Translations under genes and position numbers: made by a program
The notes under the pieces: generated by a model
Told to the model about the DNA's origin: nothing
Database searches by the model: none
Seen by the model: only the letters and a program-made list of their open reading frames with translations
Shown: piece after piece, positions 10,835 through 22,354 of the stretch
Layout: every line of letters begins with the position of its first letter
How positions within the stretch are numbered: the first letter of the stretch is position 1
Assembly: GCA_039090855.1 (NCBI GenBank)
Contig: CM076999.1
Coordinates: 111,041,072 to 111,105,071 of the forward strand
Direction: 5' to 3'
Source: Macrothele yani
Taxonomy: Eukaryota > Arthropoda > Arachnida > Araneae > Macrothelidae
DNA length: 64,000 nucleotides

Positions 10835-11490
10835 AATGTCCAAAGTGAGTTTTCTGGTTATATAAACTACGTACATGCATGCGCATGTACTGTTATTACA
10901 CTGTATAAATTTAGTCAATAGATTTTTTACCAGGATGTTTTCGTCAGGTCCCTTGACTTCGTTATAAACGGGTTCGACTATATTTTCGCTTTTCCCTTTA
11001 GAAAAATTTCTCAAAAGTCAGTATGTCTGTTGATAAATTTATTGGCTTTTGTTTGAATTGTTTTTTCGATCACGAAATTTAAGTGTGAGAGAGCTGCAGA
11101 AAAAACCAATTTGTTCCAGGTGTTTGGCATTCTTAGAATACAACTGAAACATGGCACAAGAAATCATTTTTGAATTTTGAAACATGGATGAACCAGTCAC
11201 CTGAGAATTTTGTACCATGAACAGGATACATCTCCATTTCGCTGGAAATTATTCAGAATTTGATGGAAATCTTATAACATTAAATAAACAGCTTAGCAAT
11301 TGTAGGTAGCAAACAATTTATCGTTACGAAAAGCCTCAGGCAATTAAGAATTGAAGGAGGGGATGGGCGCCAGAAACACAAGTCCAAGATGCCAAGTTTA
11401 CAGGAGAGCAAAAAATATGAATAGAAAATTTTCTAGAATCGTACTAAATTGCAACTACTAATGTTATTAGAAATAAATGCAAGTAATCTA
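10835..11490. other. Intergenic, nothing recognised
   Basis: Ordinary A+T-rich sequence with no supported gene. Confidence 0.4.
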
Positions 11491-12782
11491 TTGGGTATAT
11501 AAATAAGTTTTGAGGGAATTGAGGTGAGCAGAACACGTTGTTGGAGAACAGAAGCAATATTTTAATATTATTCGAAGTATGCTCCCTCTGAAGCTACAAC
11601 TGTACCACATCTTTTGGGTGGTGAACATATGCCCTGAAGGAAGAATTCCGGTTCCTTGGAAAGAGATCCAGTAGTTGTCCAGCCAATTTGTGATGTCTTC
11701 ATAAGAACTAAACCGTTCTCCAGAAAGTGCTGACTGCATCGACCAGAACAAATGGTAATCCGATGGCGCAATATCCGGCGAATATGGCGGGTGGGGTAGA
11801 ACTTCCCAGTCGGATCCTTCTGAGTACTTTTTCACATGTCGAGAAACATGTGGTCTTGCGTTGTCATGCTGTAAGATGACTTTGTTGTGTCTATTCTCCC
11901 ATTCCGGCAGTTTTTGCGTAAGAGCTCGTTTTAAAGGCATTAATTGGCTTCGATACCGATCACCAGTAATAGTTTCTGACGGTTTCAGCAGTTCATAGTG
12001 GATCACACCCTTCTGGTCCCACCAGATACACAGCATTACCTTTGAACCATGGATATTGCGTTTTGGCGTTGAAGGACCTGGTTCACCTGGCTTCACCCAT
12101 GCTTTCTGCCGTTTACGGTTATCGTACCATATCCATTTCTCGTCGGCAGTAATAATACGATGCAAAAAAACCTTTCTTTCTTTGCCTTTGATGTAGCAAT
12201 TCGCTAATGGTTTTTCGACGTTCAAGGTCTCTTTCCCCCAAAGCATGTGGAACCCAATTCCCTTCTTTTGCACCGTTCCCATGGCAGCTAAACGTTGTGA
12301 AATGCATGGTTGACTAACATTTAATGCTGCTGCTTATTATTTTTCGGTCGAGCACGGATACTCGTCGAGTAAAGCTTCCAATTCGGTATCAACAATTTTT
12401 TTGGGTGGTCCAGAACGTTCTTTATCACTGACATCGAAATCGTTCCTTTTGAATCGTCTAAACCAATACCCACATGTTTGTATGGATGGAGAAAGTTCAC
12501 CATAGATTTCTGACATTAAGCGATAGCTATCATCAGCACTTTTCTTGACAATAAAGTAATGCACTAACACTACCCGCAAATGCTGTTTTGTCCGGACGAA
12601 AGTTGTCATTTTTCATCGAGTAAAACAAATATGTCTTCGCACCTCAATTGAACGTCTTATACTGACTCTGGCAGCTGGCGTCTCGTACTGCGATATCGCA
12701 GTGTTGCCACCTTAAAATACATGCAAGCAGTAATAAGTACGACACCAAACGGAAATCTCTCAAAACTTATTCATATACCCAA
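11491..12782 (-). mobile_element. mariner element
   Basis: Inverted repeats are seen at both ends (TTGGGTATATAAATAAG and complement of CTTATTCATATACCCAA), with TA duplications at 11489-11490 and 12783-12784. The length of 1292 bp is typical for mariner. One minus-strand transposase lies inside. Confidence 0.9.
11568..12609 (-). pseudogene. mariner transposase (DD34D), two lesions
   Basis: This encoded a mariner transposase. It starts MTTFVRTKQHLRVVLVHYF at 12609. The N-terminal helix-turn-helix has YGELSPSIQTCGYWFRRFK, then the linker GPPKKIVDTE. Two consecutive stop codons at about 12334-12339 interrupt the second helix-turn-helix (ALNVSQPCISQRL follows). The catalytic motifs are TADEKWIWYDN, ILQHDNARPHVS and SPDIAPSDYHLF, with exactly 34 residues between the second and third Asp. 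Near the C-terminus the frame changes, because the expected FFLQGICSPPKRCGTVV continues in another frame (11568-11771). It would be inactive, although most of the protein reads through. Confidence 0.9.
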
Positions 12783-12784
12783 TA

Positions 12785-13811
12785 TTAAAATGCAATCAGG
12801 CAAAAAAAATGTTTTTTTTTTCTTTCAGTCCCAGGAAGAGCCAAAAACTTGGGTTGACTTCCCTGGCTATTGCACCAAAGTGAATTAATAATCGTGTATT
12901 AGAGCAAATGTAGCTTTATTGAAGTGTTAAGAACAGTGGTTTTAATGAAAACATAAGTAGGCTCACAGACATTTTATGGGGGAAATGCAGTTTGTTGTTA
13001 ACCCCCCCCCCCCCCCAGATGACTCTTCAGCCCCTCATGCTTCTGGGACCTAGCTACGGCTCTGGATAGAAAACTTTTCCAGATATTCGCAACACAGAGA
13101 CAATGCCTTATCTTGTCGAAGCACTCGGAACTATAGTAATTTGCAAGAGTTTAAGATCACCTGTCAATTTATTGAAAATTAAGATTTTCAAAGAAACAAC
13201 TAATCAATAGTCAGAGATATATCTGAAAAAATGACATCACAGACAGGGCCCGACTTAGCTCAGTTGAGGACCTGTACACGCCTTATGTCTGACGCCCTCT
13301 TGATCAAAATTTTAAGTCAAACAGTCGAAAAGAATATTTACTGGTAAATATTTTTCTTGCAAGCAGTTTTTCTTGCAGTAAAAACAATAAAACACATCCC
13401 ACATGCTTGTCAACTTCACAGCCAATGTGGCATATAATAGACGAAGGATTCACACCGCTTGTACCTCCTCGCACCCGCAGAGCTTACAGCCGTAACATTA
13501 ATTACTCTGGAATTATTTTTTTGTTTTATAGTATCATTTACAAAAACAAATAACCATCCTCCCATAGATATAATTTAAAACACCTAGTATACCATAAATT
13601 TAATGGATACGATGGACCCATGGTAGCTGGTAGTGGTAGTAAGCTGTAAGAAGCAATTCCTCACGAAGTCTTACAGCTGACCACATACATTAAAAAAAAT
13701 TTTTGCAAAACTCCATGTAGATTAATACAACAGTCTTTAAATAAAGTAGTGTCAATTAAGCTTTTTTTGCATTTTTATTCATGTAAAAGTAAACACTACA
13801 TAATTGTAAAT
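12785..13811. other. Intergenic with a long C run
   Basis: No gene is seen. A run of about 17 C lies at 13001-13017. The words CAGGGCCCGACTTAGC near 13245 resemble a hAT-type end, but no partner end could be fixed. Confidence 0.35.
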
Positions 13812-14003
13812 ATTTTTTTTTTTTTTTTTTTTTGATTGGAGGTTTAACGACCACCGTGAGCAACTCAATGGGCTATAAGCAGTCGCCCGTCCCTAATTTA
13901 GGGTCACTGGTTCCAGGGAAGGGAGAGAGCCAGTGCCGTAAGACAAACACAACATCCATGCCTCACCGGGATTCGAACCCGGACCCCTTACGGACGAACG
14001 ATC
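13812..14003 (-). repeat. SINE family A, head-truncated
   Basis: The copy has a poly-T (antisense tail) at 13812-13833, then the full body and box B. It is lost just upstream of box B, after ACGGACGAACGATCA. Confidence 0.85.
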
Positions 14004-14313
14004 ACAGTGATATAATCTTCACTAGATACCTATATAAGCAAGCGTGCCAAGTTTCAAAACTTTTATATTTATTACTTATATTTGCCCATTTTCAGCCTTC
14101 GTTGACTGGATGGTGTTGCTAAATTGTGCGACATCGGAAGAATCTGGTTACATAATTTCAGTTAATTTTTAACTGAAGGAATTCGGAGATTACAATGAAT
14201 ACGAAGAATTTTATAGATATCAATAGACAATATTAGAAAGAAAGTGGAATAGAGAACCCTAGATCGTCGAATTCACAGTTCAGATAAGAAATTCCTTAAT
14301 TGGTTTTGTGTGG

Positions 14314-14318
<5 letters not shown>

Positions 14319-14352
<34 letters not shown>

Positions 14353-14623
14353 GATTGGAGGATTTTTTTTTTTTTTTTGGTTGGAGGATTTTTTTTTTTT
14401 TTTTGATTCGAGGATTTTTTTTTTTTGATTGGAGGTTTAACGACCACCGTGAGCAACTCAATGGGCTATAAGCAGTCGCCCGTCCCTAATTTAGGGTCAC
14501 TGGTTCCAGGGAAGGGAGAGAGCCAGTGCCGTAAGACAAACACAACATCCATGCCTGACCGGGATTCGAACCCGGACCTCTTACGGACGAATGATCAGAA
14601 GCCACCGCCTTAGACCACTGCGC
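14319..14623 (-). repeat. SINE family A with iterated tail
   Basis: A full-length body and head is followed (antisense) by an unusual tail. After GATTGGAGG come three more poly-T blocks, each ending in a GATTGGAGGA or GATTCGAGGA word, then about 31 T. The end of the SINE body and its A-tail have been repeated, probably by slippage. Confidence 0.85.
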
Positions 14624-14849
14624 AATTGTTAATATTGATTCACAACTTTTGTTTTCACAAGATAATAATAAAATAAAAATATTTTGAGTAAATAACACAT
14701 GTTTGCTGAAATGCTTTTCATGTATACATATTGCTCCGAATTTAGGCTGTTCCCAGTGCATTTTGATTGTTACAAATAAGGGTCAGATTAAGATGTTACA
14801 CTGGCCGATCACACTTCAGTACAACGCTTGTGCTTTATTATATTAAATA

Positions 14850-16191
14850 CACTGCTGGCCGCCCAAAATGCAACACCAAGAAGGACACGAGATAGCAAAG
14901 CCAAATTTACTGGACACATAACAACAGATACAAAGATGAAACGATTGAGCTTACAGGCCCGTGCGACTTGCGGAACACGCAGACATCAATAGTTCGTGTG
15001 GCCCCTATGGCTGGCAATAACGGCAGCTACACGCCGCGGCATCGAACGAAAGAGGCTTTGGATGTGGGCTTGGGGTATGTTGGTCCAGGCTGCTTCCACA
15101 CGTTGCCACAGTTCATCAGGCGTAGCCGCATGTGGTGCTTGCCGGGCCACTCGGTTGCCGATCTGCGACCAGACGTGTCCGATGGGCGACATATCGAGAG
15201 AACAGGCTGTCCACGGCAGCAGCGACACCTGGTGGGCCGTGAAGAATTGTTACACGATGCGTGCCACGTGCGGGCACGCATTGTCCTGTTGAAACGTGGC
15301 CGCTGGAAGGTCCTGCATGTAAGGGAGGACTACAGGCTCCAAAACGTCGGAGACGTAGCGGTGGCTGTTGAGTGCACCGGCGATGCGTACCAAAGGGGTG
15401 CGGGTGTCATATAAAATTGCGCCCCAAACCATAACGCCAGGTTACGGACCGGTATGGCGATGCATAATGCAGGCGTCATACGGTCTCTCGCCGCAGTGCC
15501 GCCACAAGCGGATCCGACCATCGTGGTGTTGCAGGCAGAAGCGGGATTCGTCGGAGAAGACATTTTCATGCCATTCCGTAATCCAGGTGCGTCGTTCAAT
15601 GGCCCACTGCCGCCGCACTCGCCGGTGGTGTAGCGTCAATGGTAATCGGAGCAATGGGCGCCGTGCGACAAGTCCCTGCTCCTGCAAAACGACGTCGAAC
15701 GGTAAGTACTGACACAGGTTGTTGCGGAACACACCCTAATTCCTGCGTTAACGTTCGTGATGTGGCTGTGCGAGCAGTCAATGCCCACCGCGAAAAATGC
15801 CGGTTCTCTCGTTCGGTGGTGTGTCGCGGCCGCGGTCATCGCTCACGTCGGTCCGTCCGTCCCTCCTGTACCCACTGAAACCATACTCGCCTCACTGTGG
15901 CTGGATGTCGTCCCACACGGGCGCCGATGTCTCGGTACGATAAACCGCTGTCGCGATAAGCCACTATTCGTCGCCTGTCGAACTCCGAAACGTGCTGGAA
16001 TGACTGCCGTATTCTGCGACGAGGCATCAGGAAGCTTCCCACGCATAGGTCCTGCAGCACAACACACTTCCACTACTCACACCCCGCCTCCTGTGCACCC
16101 TTCTTATAGTGCTTCTCGGTAGCGTGCCGGGCGCACATGATTTGCATATGCCCTGCAATGCTGATCGTTGCCTTTCGGTTGGCCAGCAGTG
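14850..16191 (-). mobile_element. Tc1-like element, family 3, full length
   Basis: Inverted ends CACTGCTGGCC and complement are flanked by TA (14848-14849, 16192-16193). The length is 1342 bp. The left 120 bp match the 3' end of the truncated copy at 10709-10834 and the right end of the chimeric element at 27076-27196. Confidence 0.9.
14986..16060 (-). pseudogene. Tc1-like transposase, family 3, frame-broken
   Basis: Minus-strand DDE transposase split over several frames. The first helix-turn-helix lies at 15836-16060 (PRRRIRQSFQHVSEFDRRR, then GLSYRDIGARVGRHPATVRR). The second DNA-binding half lies at 15596-15781. The first catalytic Asp (NVFSDESRFCLQ) is at 15442-15732, the second (FQQDNACPHVARIV) at 15250-15432, and the C-terminal part at 14986-15228 ends HRGHTNY. 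At the third catalytic position the usual PIEHVW reads PIGHVW, so the acidic residue is lost by a single codon change. Frame changes near 15235, 15440, 15600 and 15785 also inactivate it. Confidence 0.85.
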
Positions 16192-16399
16192 TAGTAACAA
16201 TTTGGTTTCCAAAACCTCATCCGAAATTTTGAAACCGAACCTTATAGTAATTTGATACTATAACGAAAAATATATTTTGGTTCTGAAAAATTATATTATT
16301 ATTACGGTAGTTTGCAGGCCCGTCCAAATTCTGAGGCCCTGTGCACGTGCAGAAATCAGGCCCTAATCACAGATGAATACTTACATTCTTTAGAACACA

Positions 16400-17412
16400 A
16401 AAAGACCGAAATCTGTACTGTGTGTGGTCGCCTTTGTTTTTTATAACGGGCAGAATACGATGTGGCATACTCTCAATGAGGGATTTGCAGTAGTCACCTG
16501 AAGAGTCTTTGCACCACAGTTACTTTATCGCGTGAATCAAAGCTTGAGGATTTGATGGCTGTTTTTCTGCTACCTTGTCTTTTAAAATGGTCCACAAATT
16601 TTCGATGGGGTTAAAGTCAGGACTATTACCGGGCAAGTGAAGCACAGTTACGTTTTATCTTCTGCAGGTAGTCCTTTAATGTCTTCGATCTGTAGCATGG
16701 AGCACCAATATATATAGATTGTGCATCTGTGCACTTGTATATTAATTAACAGCTTCTCACGTAACATTTTCACATAAAAAGGACCAATCATGGTAGTGCC
16801 TGTACACCAAAAGGAAAACGAAGCAGTACCAGATGTTGACATAGCTAGGCGGATCTCTCACGGTGCTAACGGTGTATTTTTCACCAAACCTTTTCCGTTT
16901 TGGTCGTCGATCATGTGCTTCACCAGCTTCAAATTGACGCACAGTTGATTCATAGGGGAAAAGAACTTGGCTCCAATTTTCAGCAGTCCACGAATGATGA
17001 TGCTTCGCAAGCTGGAGTCTCTTCTTTTCCATGACAGAGGTTAGGCTATAACCTCTGTCATGGAAAAGAAGCAGATTATAAGACTTTAATCCAAAATCTT
17101 TGTTAAGACGTCGGGAAATAGTGCTGATACTAATATCACTCTTTTGAATGTAGAAAGGCCTTGATTTTCTTGCAAGAATTTCTCGAAGATCGATAACTAT
17201 TCGCCTTATGGTATTGTCATCACGTATAGGGTTTTTTCCTTGGATGTCCACTTCTCTTTCGGTCGCTAAATTCATCTGTATCTCGATATTTCATGATCGT
17301 ATTACGAACAGCAATTTTGCTCACATTCACCTTTCTGCTTATGTCACGTTTGGAGTATCCTTCATGATATGAAGTCACTATTTGTGCCAACTGAGTAACA
17401 CTTAATGACGCT
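16400..17412 (-). pseudogene. Tc1-like transposase, family 4, decayed
   Basis: A minus-strand Tc1 transposase relic. At 17275-17412 translation gives a helix-turn-helix with GYSKRDISRKVNVSKIAVR. The ORF 16757-17275 contains DISISTISRRLNKDFGLKSY and WSQVLFPYES, where the first catalytic Asp (normally FSDES) is Tyr. After a broken stretch with the second Asp lost, 16400-16660 reads SPDFNPIENLWTILK and ends NKGDHTQY, with an in-frame stop in between. Terminal repeats could not be identified. A 23-bp inverted duplication (17018-17068) sits inside the reading frame. Confidence 0.75.
17018..17068. repeat. Short perfect inverted duplication in a transposase relic
   Basis: CTTCTTTTCCATGACAGAGG and its complement lie five bases apart as arms of at least 23 bp, adding extra residues to the transposase frame. 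This fits a local template-switch copy. Confidence 0.75.
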
Positions 17413-17413
17413 T

Positions 17414-17598
17414 AAAATAGTACTAGTGATCCGAATTTCTTGGCGTAGAATACAAATCAAAGTTTCCAAGCTTTCGCACATCAACCAGATGGCTTTTTCA
17501 AGGAAAGTAGACAGCTAGCCATCTGGTTGATGTGCGAAAGCTTGGAAACTTTGATTTGTATTCTACGCCAAGAAATTCGGATCACTAGTACTATTTTA
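17414..17598. repeat. Long near-perfect palindrome
   Basis: Arms of about 80 bp (left ending CATCAACCAGATGG, right starting CCATCTGGTTGATG) flank a 26-bp loop. It abuts the N-terminal end of the transposase relic. No ORF function is supported. Confidence 0.85.
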
Positions 17599-17637
17599 AG
17601 TGTAATTGTTGTACAGTTCCTTGTTATTAATTACTTA

Positions 17638-18238
17638 AGGTGGACGTCAAGTAATTTTGTTTCCTATACTTCCAATGGAAACTTCTGTACACATTTTCTG
17701 CACAATTAATGCGTTCCCAAGGATGAAAATTTGAACATCGATTAAAATAGCTTAATTTTATAACTTGGAATACTTAATAGTTTCTAAAACATAACCATAA
17801 TTATGCAATCCAACATTTGTTTGTCTGCTGACGTCATCAAAGTACAGGTCGCGCCATCTTTTTTCGGGACAATTAATGCGTTCCCAAGGATGAAAATTTG
17901 AACATCGATTAAAATAGCTTCATTTTATAACTTGGAATACTTAATATTTTCTAAAACATAACCATAACTATGCAATCCCACATTTTCTTGTATACTGACG
18001 TCATCAAAGTACAGCCATCTTTTTTCTGGTTTCCACACCACCAAAGGAAAAGTTATTGATTTTTAAAATAATTATGGTTATGTTTTAGGAAATATTAAGT
18101 ATTCTAAGTTATAATATGAAGCTATTTTAAGCGACGTTCAAATTTTCATTCTTGGGAAAGCATTAATTGTGAAGAAAATTTGTGCAGAAGTTTTTCCATT
18201 GGAGATATAGGAAGCAAAATTACTTGACGTCCACGTAA
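17638..18238. mobile_element. Fold-back element with internal duplication
   Basis: The ends read GTGGACGTCAAGTAATTTTG and its complement, and the inverted arms extend for about 160 bp. Inside, a segment of about 160 bp (17700-17870) is repeated directly at 17870-18025. A diverged relative is present at 9700-9898. It has no coding capacity and would have been mobilised by another element's enzyme. Confidence 0.65.
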
Positions 18239-19013
18239 TGACGCTTTTTTGCCCATTTTTCGCTATATAGAAAATACGCACAAAAACTCTCGGCATGAAA
18301 ACCAGAATCAAATTGACGCTCGCACGCTTTCCCTAACTCTATCAACAGCTGCCGTTGTAGGATGAAATAACACCGACCGGAAGTTGAGTAATGCAGATCG
18401 TAACTGACTGAAGCGGCAGAAATCTCCTAATGCCAAGAGCTGGTCTTAAACTTTTGCAAATGACTGTATATAATCAAATGCAGCAAGCTTCGTGAACCCC
18501 CTCAAACTTTTGATGATTATCCTCAGTAGTGGAAATAGGCCGGATCGCAGCGGAACCCGTTCCGAAAGCAATGTGACACCAAAAGAAAAGGGTATATAAT
18601 ATTAACATTACACAACTTAACAAGAAGTGTGTATGTTTGTGAAAAACTCTTCACACGTTATTCTTGAGTATAGCTAAGGACATTTATGTACGTTGAAGCA
18701 TACCACATCTAATGTATGAGAGCAATAATATCTGCGACCATTTGCAATAGGCTGACTTATCACTGACATAGTAGTATTTGCGATCATCTGCTACAGGCAG
18801 ACTTTTTTCTTTTTTTTTCTTTTCCTTTCTTTTTCTTCCCTATATAGTTGTTTAAAATAGTTGATTAAAAAAAGTGCATTTAGTAAACTACAGGAACGTA
18901 TCGATTAACATCGAATAATTCAGTTTCATCAACGAAGGCAGCGCGCATCATAGTGGTCATATATAGGGGGCTCTCACAAGGCTCTTGTGTCCTTCAAGTG
19001 ATGACAACTTTTT

Positions 19014-19052
19014 CCTGAGGTTCGGTTTTATACACCGAAATGCGTAGCAATC
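19014..19052 (+). ncRNA. Hammerhead-like motif, altered core
   Basis: CCTGAGGT is followed by a hairpin CGGT...ACCG, then GAAA, a TGC-GTA-GCA mini-hairpin and ATC. That order is the one expected for a hammerhead ribozyme with a short stem III. The last core base is T instead of A, so activity is doubtful. Confidence 0.35.
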
Positions 19053-19519
19053 TGTGAAGATCGTCAACTACTACTTGAGGACGCTATGGACTATGACTTG
19101 AAGTTTTAGCCTTACAGTTTCTTTTTTTGGTTATTTTTTTCTGTGTATCAAAATCATAAGGTATGTTTTTATAAATATTTTAAAGTTTTCATTAGAGGAC
19201 ACTTTCATTACGTGGAACCATGTGGTTGAGTCCTAGAGAATATAAATTGCCTGGAGTTGTGGCATACATACAACTTGGTCATCTGTGGCGGCAAAGAGGA
19301 TTATTTCGTATTTGTGATTTAGCCTATTTAAATTTCATCTGACTTTTAATATCATATATATGGACTGAACATATTTGAGTGCACTGGTCTTTTGATGGCA
19401 TTACCTCCAAGTGATTCGTTATGTCTGGTTAAATATACGTCAGATAATAGTATTGTTATATACGATATGGAAAATAAATATTTTATATGCTAGAATTTAC
19501 ATAGTGATTACATTATATA

Positions 19520-21061
19520 CACTGCTGGACAATTGCTAAGGACGGATCATAAACGGCTATATAGCGCATAAAAAAGTAAGTGTGGTTGGATGCCAAGTGA
19601 AATAAAATAATGCCCGAATGCCAGGACATTACAAGAAAGACAATTTATTGTGCTCTGAAATCCAGAAGGCTTTGGAACGTGTTCAAGGGACAAACAGGCC
19701 ATTTTGTGCAGAATACGTAAACGTGAAAAAAATGCAATTACCGTCCGCAGGCGTTCCGGCGTAAGATGTCAATACGGGATATGGCCACCATGGAGGGCGA
19801 TGCAAGATTCCACACGTCGTGTTATGCTTTGCACAACATTATCAAGCAGCTGTTGGGGTAATTTATCCCATTCCTCTGTCAGTGCACGGATGAGGGTGTC
19901 CTTGTTTATTGGAGGGCATTGGCGACCAGCAAGACTCTTCCCCAAAGCATCCCACACATTTTCAATGGGATTCAAATCTGGAGAACGTGCTAGCCATACG
20001 AGGCGTTTAATATCCTCGCTCTCAAGACACTCCTGGACAGCGACTGTTCGATGACATGTTGCGTTGTCGTCTATGAAAATGAATCTATCACCGACAGCAC
20101 CACGGAAAATGTGAACATGAGGTAGCAGAACATCATTAATGTATCGTTGGCCAGTCATAGTCCCAGTTGGAAGCACACAGAGGGACGTACGGCCATTGAT
20201 CATGATGCCAGCCCATACCATGACACTACATGTCGGATATCGGTCCCTTTTCTGTATGTTTGCTGGACAATATGCAGTACCACTATCACGCCAGATGAGT
20301 TGTCGTCGACAATCAGACGATAGACTGTATCTACTCTCATCTGAGAAGAGGACAGCAGACCAGTCGTTATCAGTCCAATTGCGATGTTGATGGCACCATT
20401 GCAAACGGGCGGTACGGTGAAGTCTGGACAATGGGATTCACACAACAGGACGGCGGGCGTATAGTCCTCCTTCATGCAAACGTCTGGCGACAGTTTTTCG
20501 GGAGATCCGCTTTGCCAGTAGCAGCCATAAACTGATTTGCTACCTCACTAGCTGTGCTGCGCCGGTGTCTTTTTGTTGATAGCACTATGTACCGATCTTC
20601 TGCAGGTGTCGTACTGCGAACACGACCTCCCCCGTGACGTTTGCTACACTCTCCATTTGTTTGAAATGATTACCAAAGCCTTGAAACAACACTGTGGCTG
20701 ACGTCGAACTCCCTGGCAACATCTGTTATTTTTCTCCCTTCTTCAATCTTGCCAATAATACGGCCACGCGTAAAATCATCTAGGTGATGTCGGAAAGACA
20801 TAGTGAAAATTGCAAGTTCGTCAATTGATTCTTTCCCTTTCAACTTTGCGTTTGAACAACAACGGTCAATACGTGTCAAATCCTTTATATCTCTTATCAG
20901 CGCTATGACGTCACGAACAAGTTCGGCAATCCAAAATTTGCATACGCACAACACGTCTTACTGTATCCCGCACTTATGCTAATTTCCACATTTTCCTGCC
21001 TTCCATTTTATGGTTGCTATCGTTGCTATTGTCATCCGTCCTTAGCAATTGTTCGGCAGTG
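19520..21061 (-). mobile_element. Tc1-like element, family 5
   Basis: Matching ends CACTGC(T/C)G(G/A)ACAATTGCTA and complement are flanked by TA (19518-19519, 21062-21063). The length is 1542 bp. It sits inside the long-TIR element, so it is the younger insertion. Confidence 0.9.
19769..20801 (-). pseudogene. Tc1-like transposase, family 5, catalytic domain open
   Basis: A minus-strand DDE transposase. The likely start is MSFRHHLDDFTRGRIIGKIE at 20801, followed by a helix-turn-helix with ITDVAREFDVSHSVVSRLW. From about 20670 to 20435 the frame is broken, losing the linker and second helix-turn-helix. The ORF from 20431 to 19769 is fully open for 220 residues and holds VLFSDESRYSL, FIDDNATCHRTV and SPDLNPIENVWD, with 34 residues between the second Asp and the Glu, ending HGGHIPY. 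The catalytic core alone looks functional, but DNA binding would be lost. Confidence 0.9.
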
Positions 21062-21235
21062 TATATATAGGGAAGAAAGAAAAAGGAAAAAGAAAAAGTC
21101 TGCCTGTAGCAGATGATCGCAGATACTACTATGTCAGTGATAAGTCAGCCTATTGCAAATAATCGCAGATATTATTGCTCTCATACATTGGATGTGGTAT
21201 GCTTCAACGTACATAAATGTCCTTGGCTACTGATC

Positions 21236-21675
21236 AAATGATATTAATATCCTTAGTATCACATTTAGTAAAAGAAAGGGAGCATTTAATTTGAGTCAAA
21301 CATTCCACAATGCATTACACCTTTCAATTAATGACGCTATCTTGTATGAATTGTTCGTCGTTTCCAAATAATGTTTCTTCTGCTCTAATAAGGTGTATGG
21401 TGAAAGCGAAGTTCACGACAGAAGTTGATCGCCGACCGTGTCTGGCGGACCTCCTTGTAGTCCGCCAGACGTTCGGGAGACTTTAGAAATTATTTTAGAG
21501 GATAATTTTTGTTTTCAAATCGAAGTTAAAATAGGTGTTTTAGTTAAAATATATTTCAGATAGAACCAAGTTTGTTTATTTTGTCGCTCAAGACAACTGC
21601 ATATCTACGCCTCAAATACTACCTGATTTTTTTTTCTCCAATGTTTATTAATAGCGGGCACTTTTGATTGCACGT
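21236..21675. other. Intergenic with a small hairpin
   Basis: No gene is seen. A perfect GTCTGGCGGA...TCCGCCAGAC hairpin lies near 21440-21471. Confidence 0.4.
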
Positions 21676-21901
21676 TATTATTATTATTTTATTGGAAGTT
21701 TAACGACCACCGTGAGCAGCTCAGTGGACTATATAAGCAGTCGCCCGTCCCTAATTTGGGGCCACTGGTTCCAGGAAAGGGATAGAGCCAAGGCCGTAAG
21801 ACAAACACAACACCCATGCCTCACCGGGATTCGAACCCGGACCCATTCCTGACAAATGATCAGAAGCCATCGCTTAGACCACGGCACCACTGGGGCTGCC
21901 A
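21676..21901 (-). repeat. SINE family A
   Basis: Antisense copy with an ATT-type tail (ATTATTATT) in place of poly-T. It contains body and head to GGGGCTGCC. It is moderately diverged. Confidence 0.8.
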
Positions 21902-22138
21902 CCGGTATTCGAATGTTTTTTTTTTTTTATATAAGAAACGTACTTCTGAATAAAGAAAACAACTCTGACTTCAGCTATATGTGAGTATTTCATTTTAAAG
22001 TTTACATAGACCAAAACCCATCGGAATCGACCGTTAGTTGTTTTTGTTTTTTTCTTTTGAAAAGAATAAACTCGTATGAAACAACAAATATAAACTTTAC
22101 TTGACTGACAAATTCACTCAACCACTTCAGTAAAGACC

Positions 22139-22354
22139 TTTTTTTGTTTTTGACTGAAGGTTTAACGACCACCGTGAACAATTCATTGGGCTTCCATAAG
22201 CAGTCGCCCGTCCCTAATTTAGGGTCACTGGTTCCAGGGAAGGGAGATAGCCAGTGCCGTAAGACAAACACAACATCCACGGGATTCGAACCGGGACCCT
22301 TCGCGAACGAATGATCATAAGCCAGCTTTTAGACCACTGCACCGCCGGGGCGGG
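22139..22354 (-). repeat. SINE family A
   Basis: Antisense copy with tail TTTTTTTGTTTTT, body, box B (GGATTCGAACC) and a head ending CCGCCGGGGCGG. Confidence 0.85.

Larger units (their letters stand above)
18675..21235. mobile_element. Long-terminal-inverted-repeat element interrupted by Tc1
   Basis: The segment 18675-18847 is repeated in inverted form at 21066-21235 (shared words ATAGTAGTATTTGCGATCAT and GCAGACTTTTTCTTTTTC in complement). Each arm carries two copies of a TGCGA(C/T)CAT(C/T)TGC-type word. The interior holds unrecognised DNA (18848-19517) and a complete Tc1-like element (19520-21061). No own transposase was found. Confidence 0.65.

Noticed and set aside
13001..13017. Functional C-rich element
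   Set aside because: Plain homopolymer, like several other C or G runs in the window. Likely replication slippage or assembly-sensitive.
13240..13300. Additional hAT element with CAGGGCCCGACTTAGC end
   Set aside because: Similar words occur near 16318 and 32205, but no two form a consistent pair with flanking duplications.
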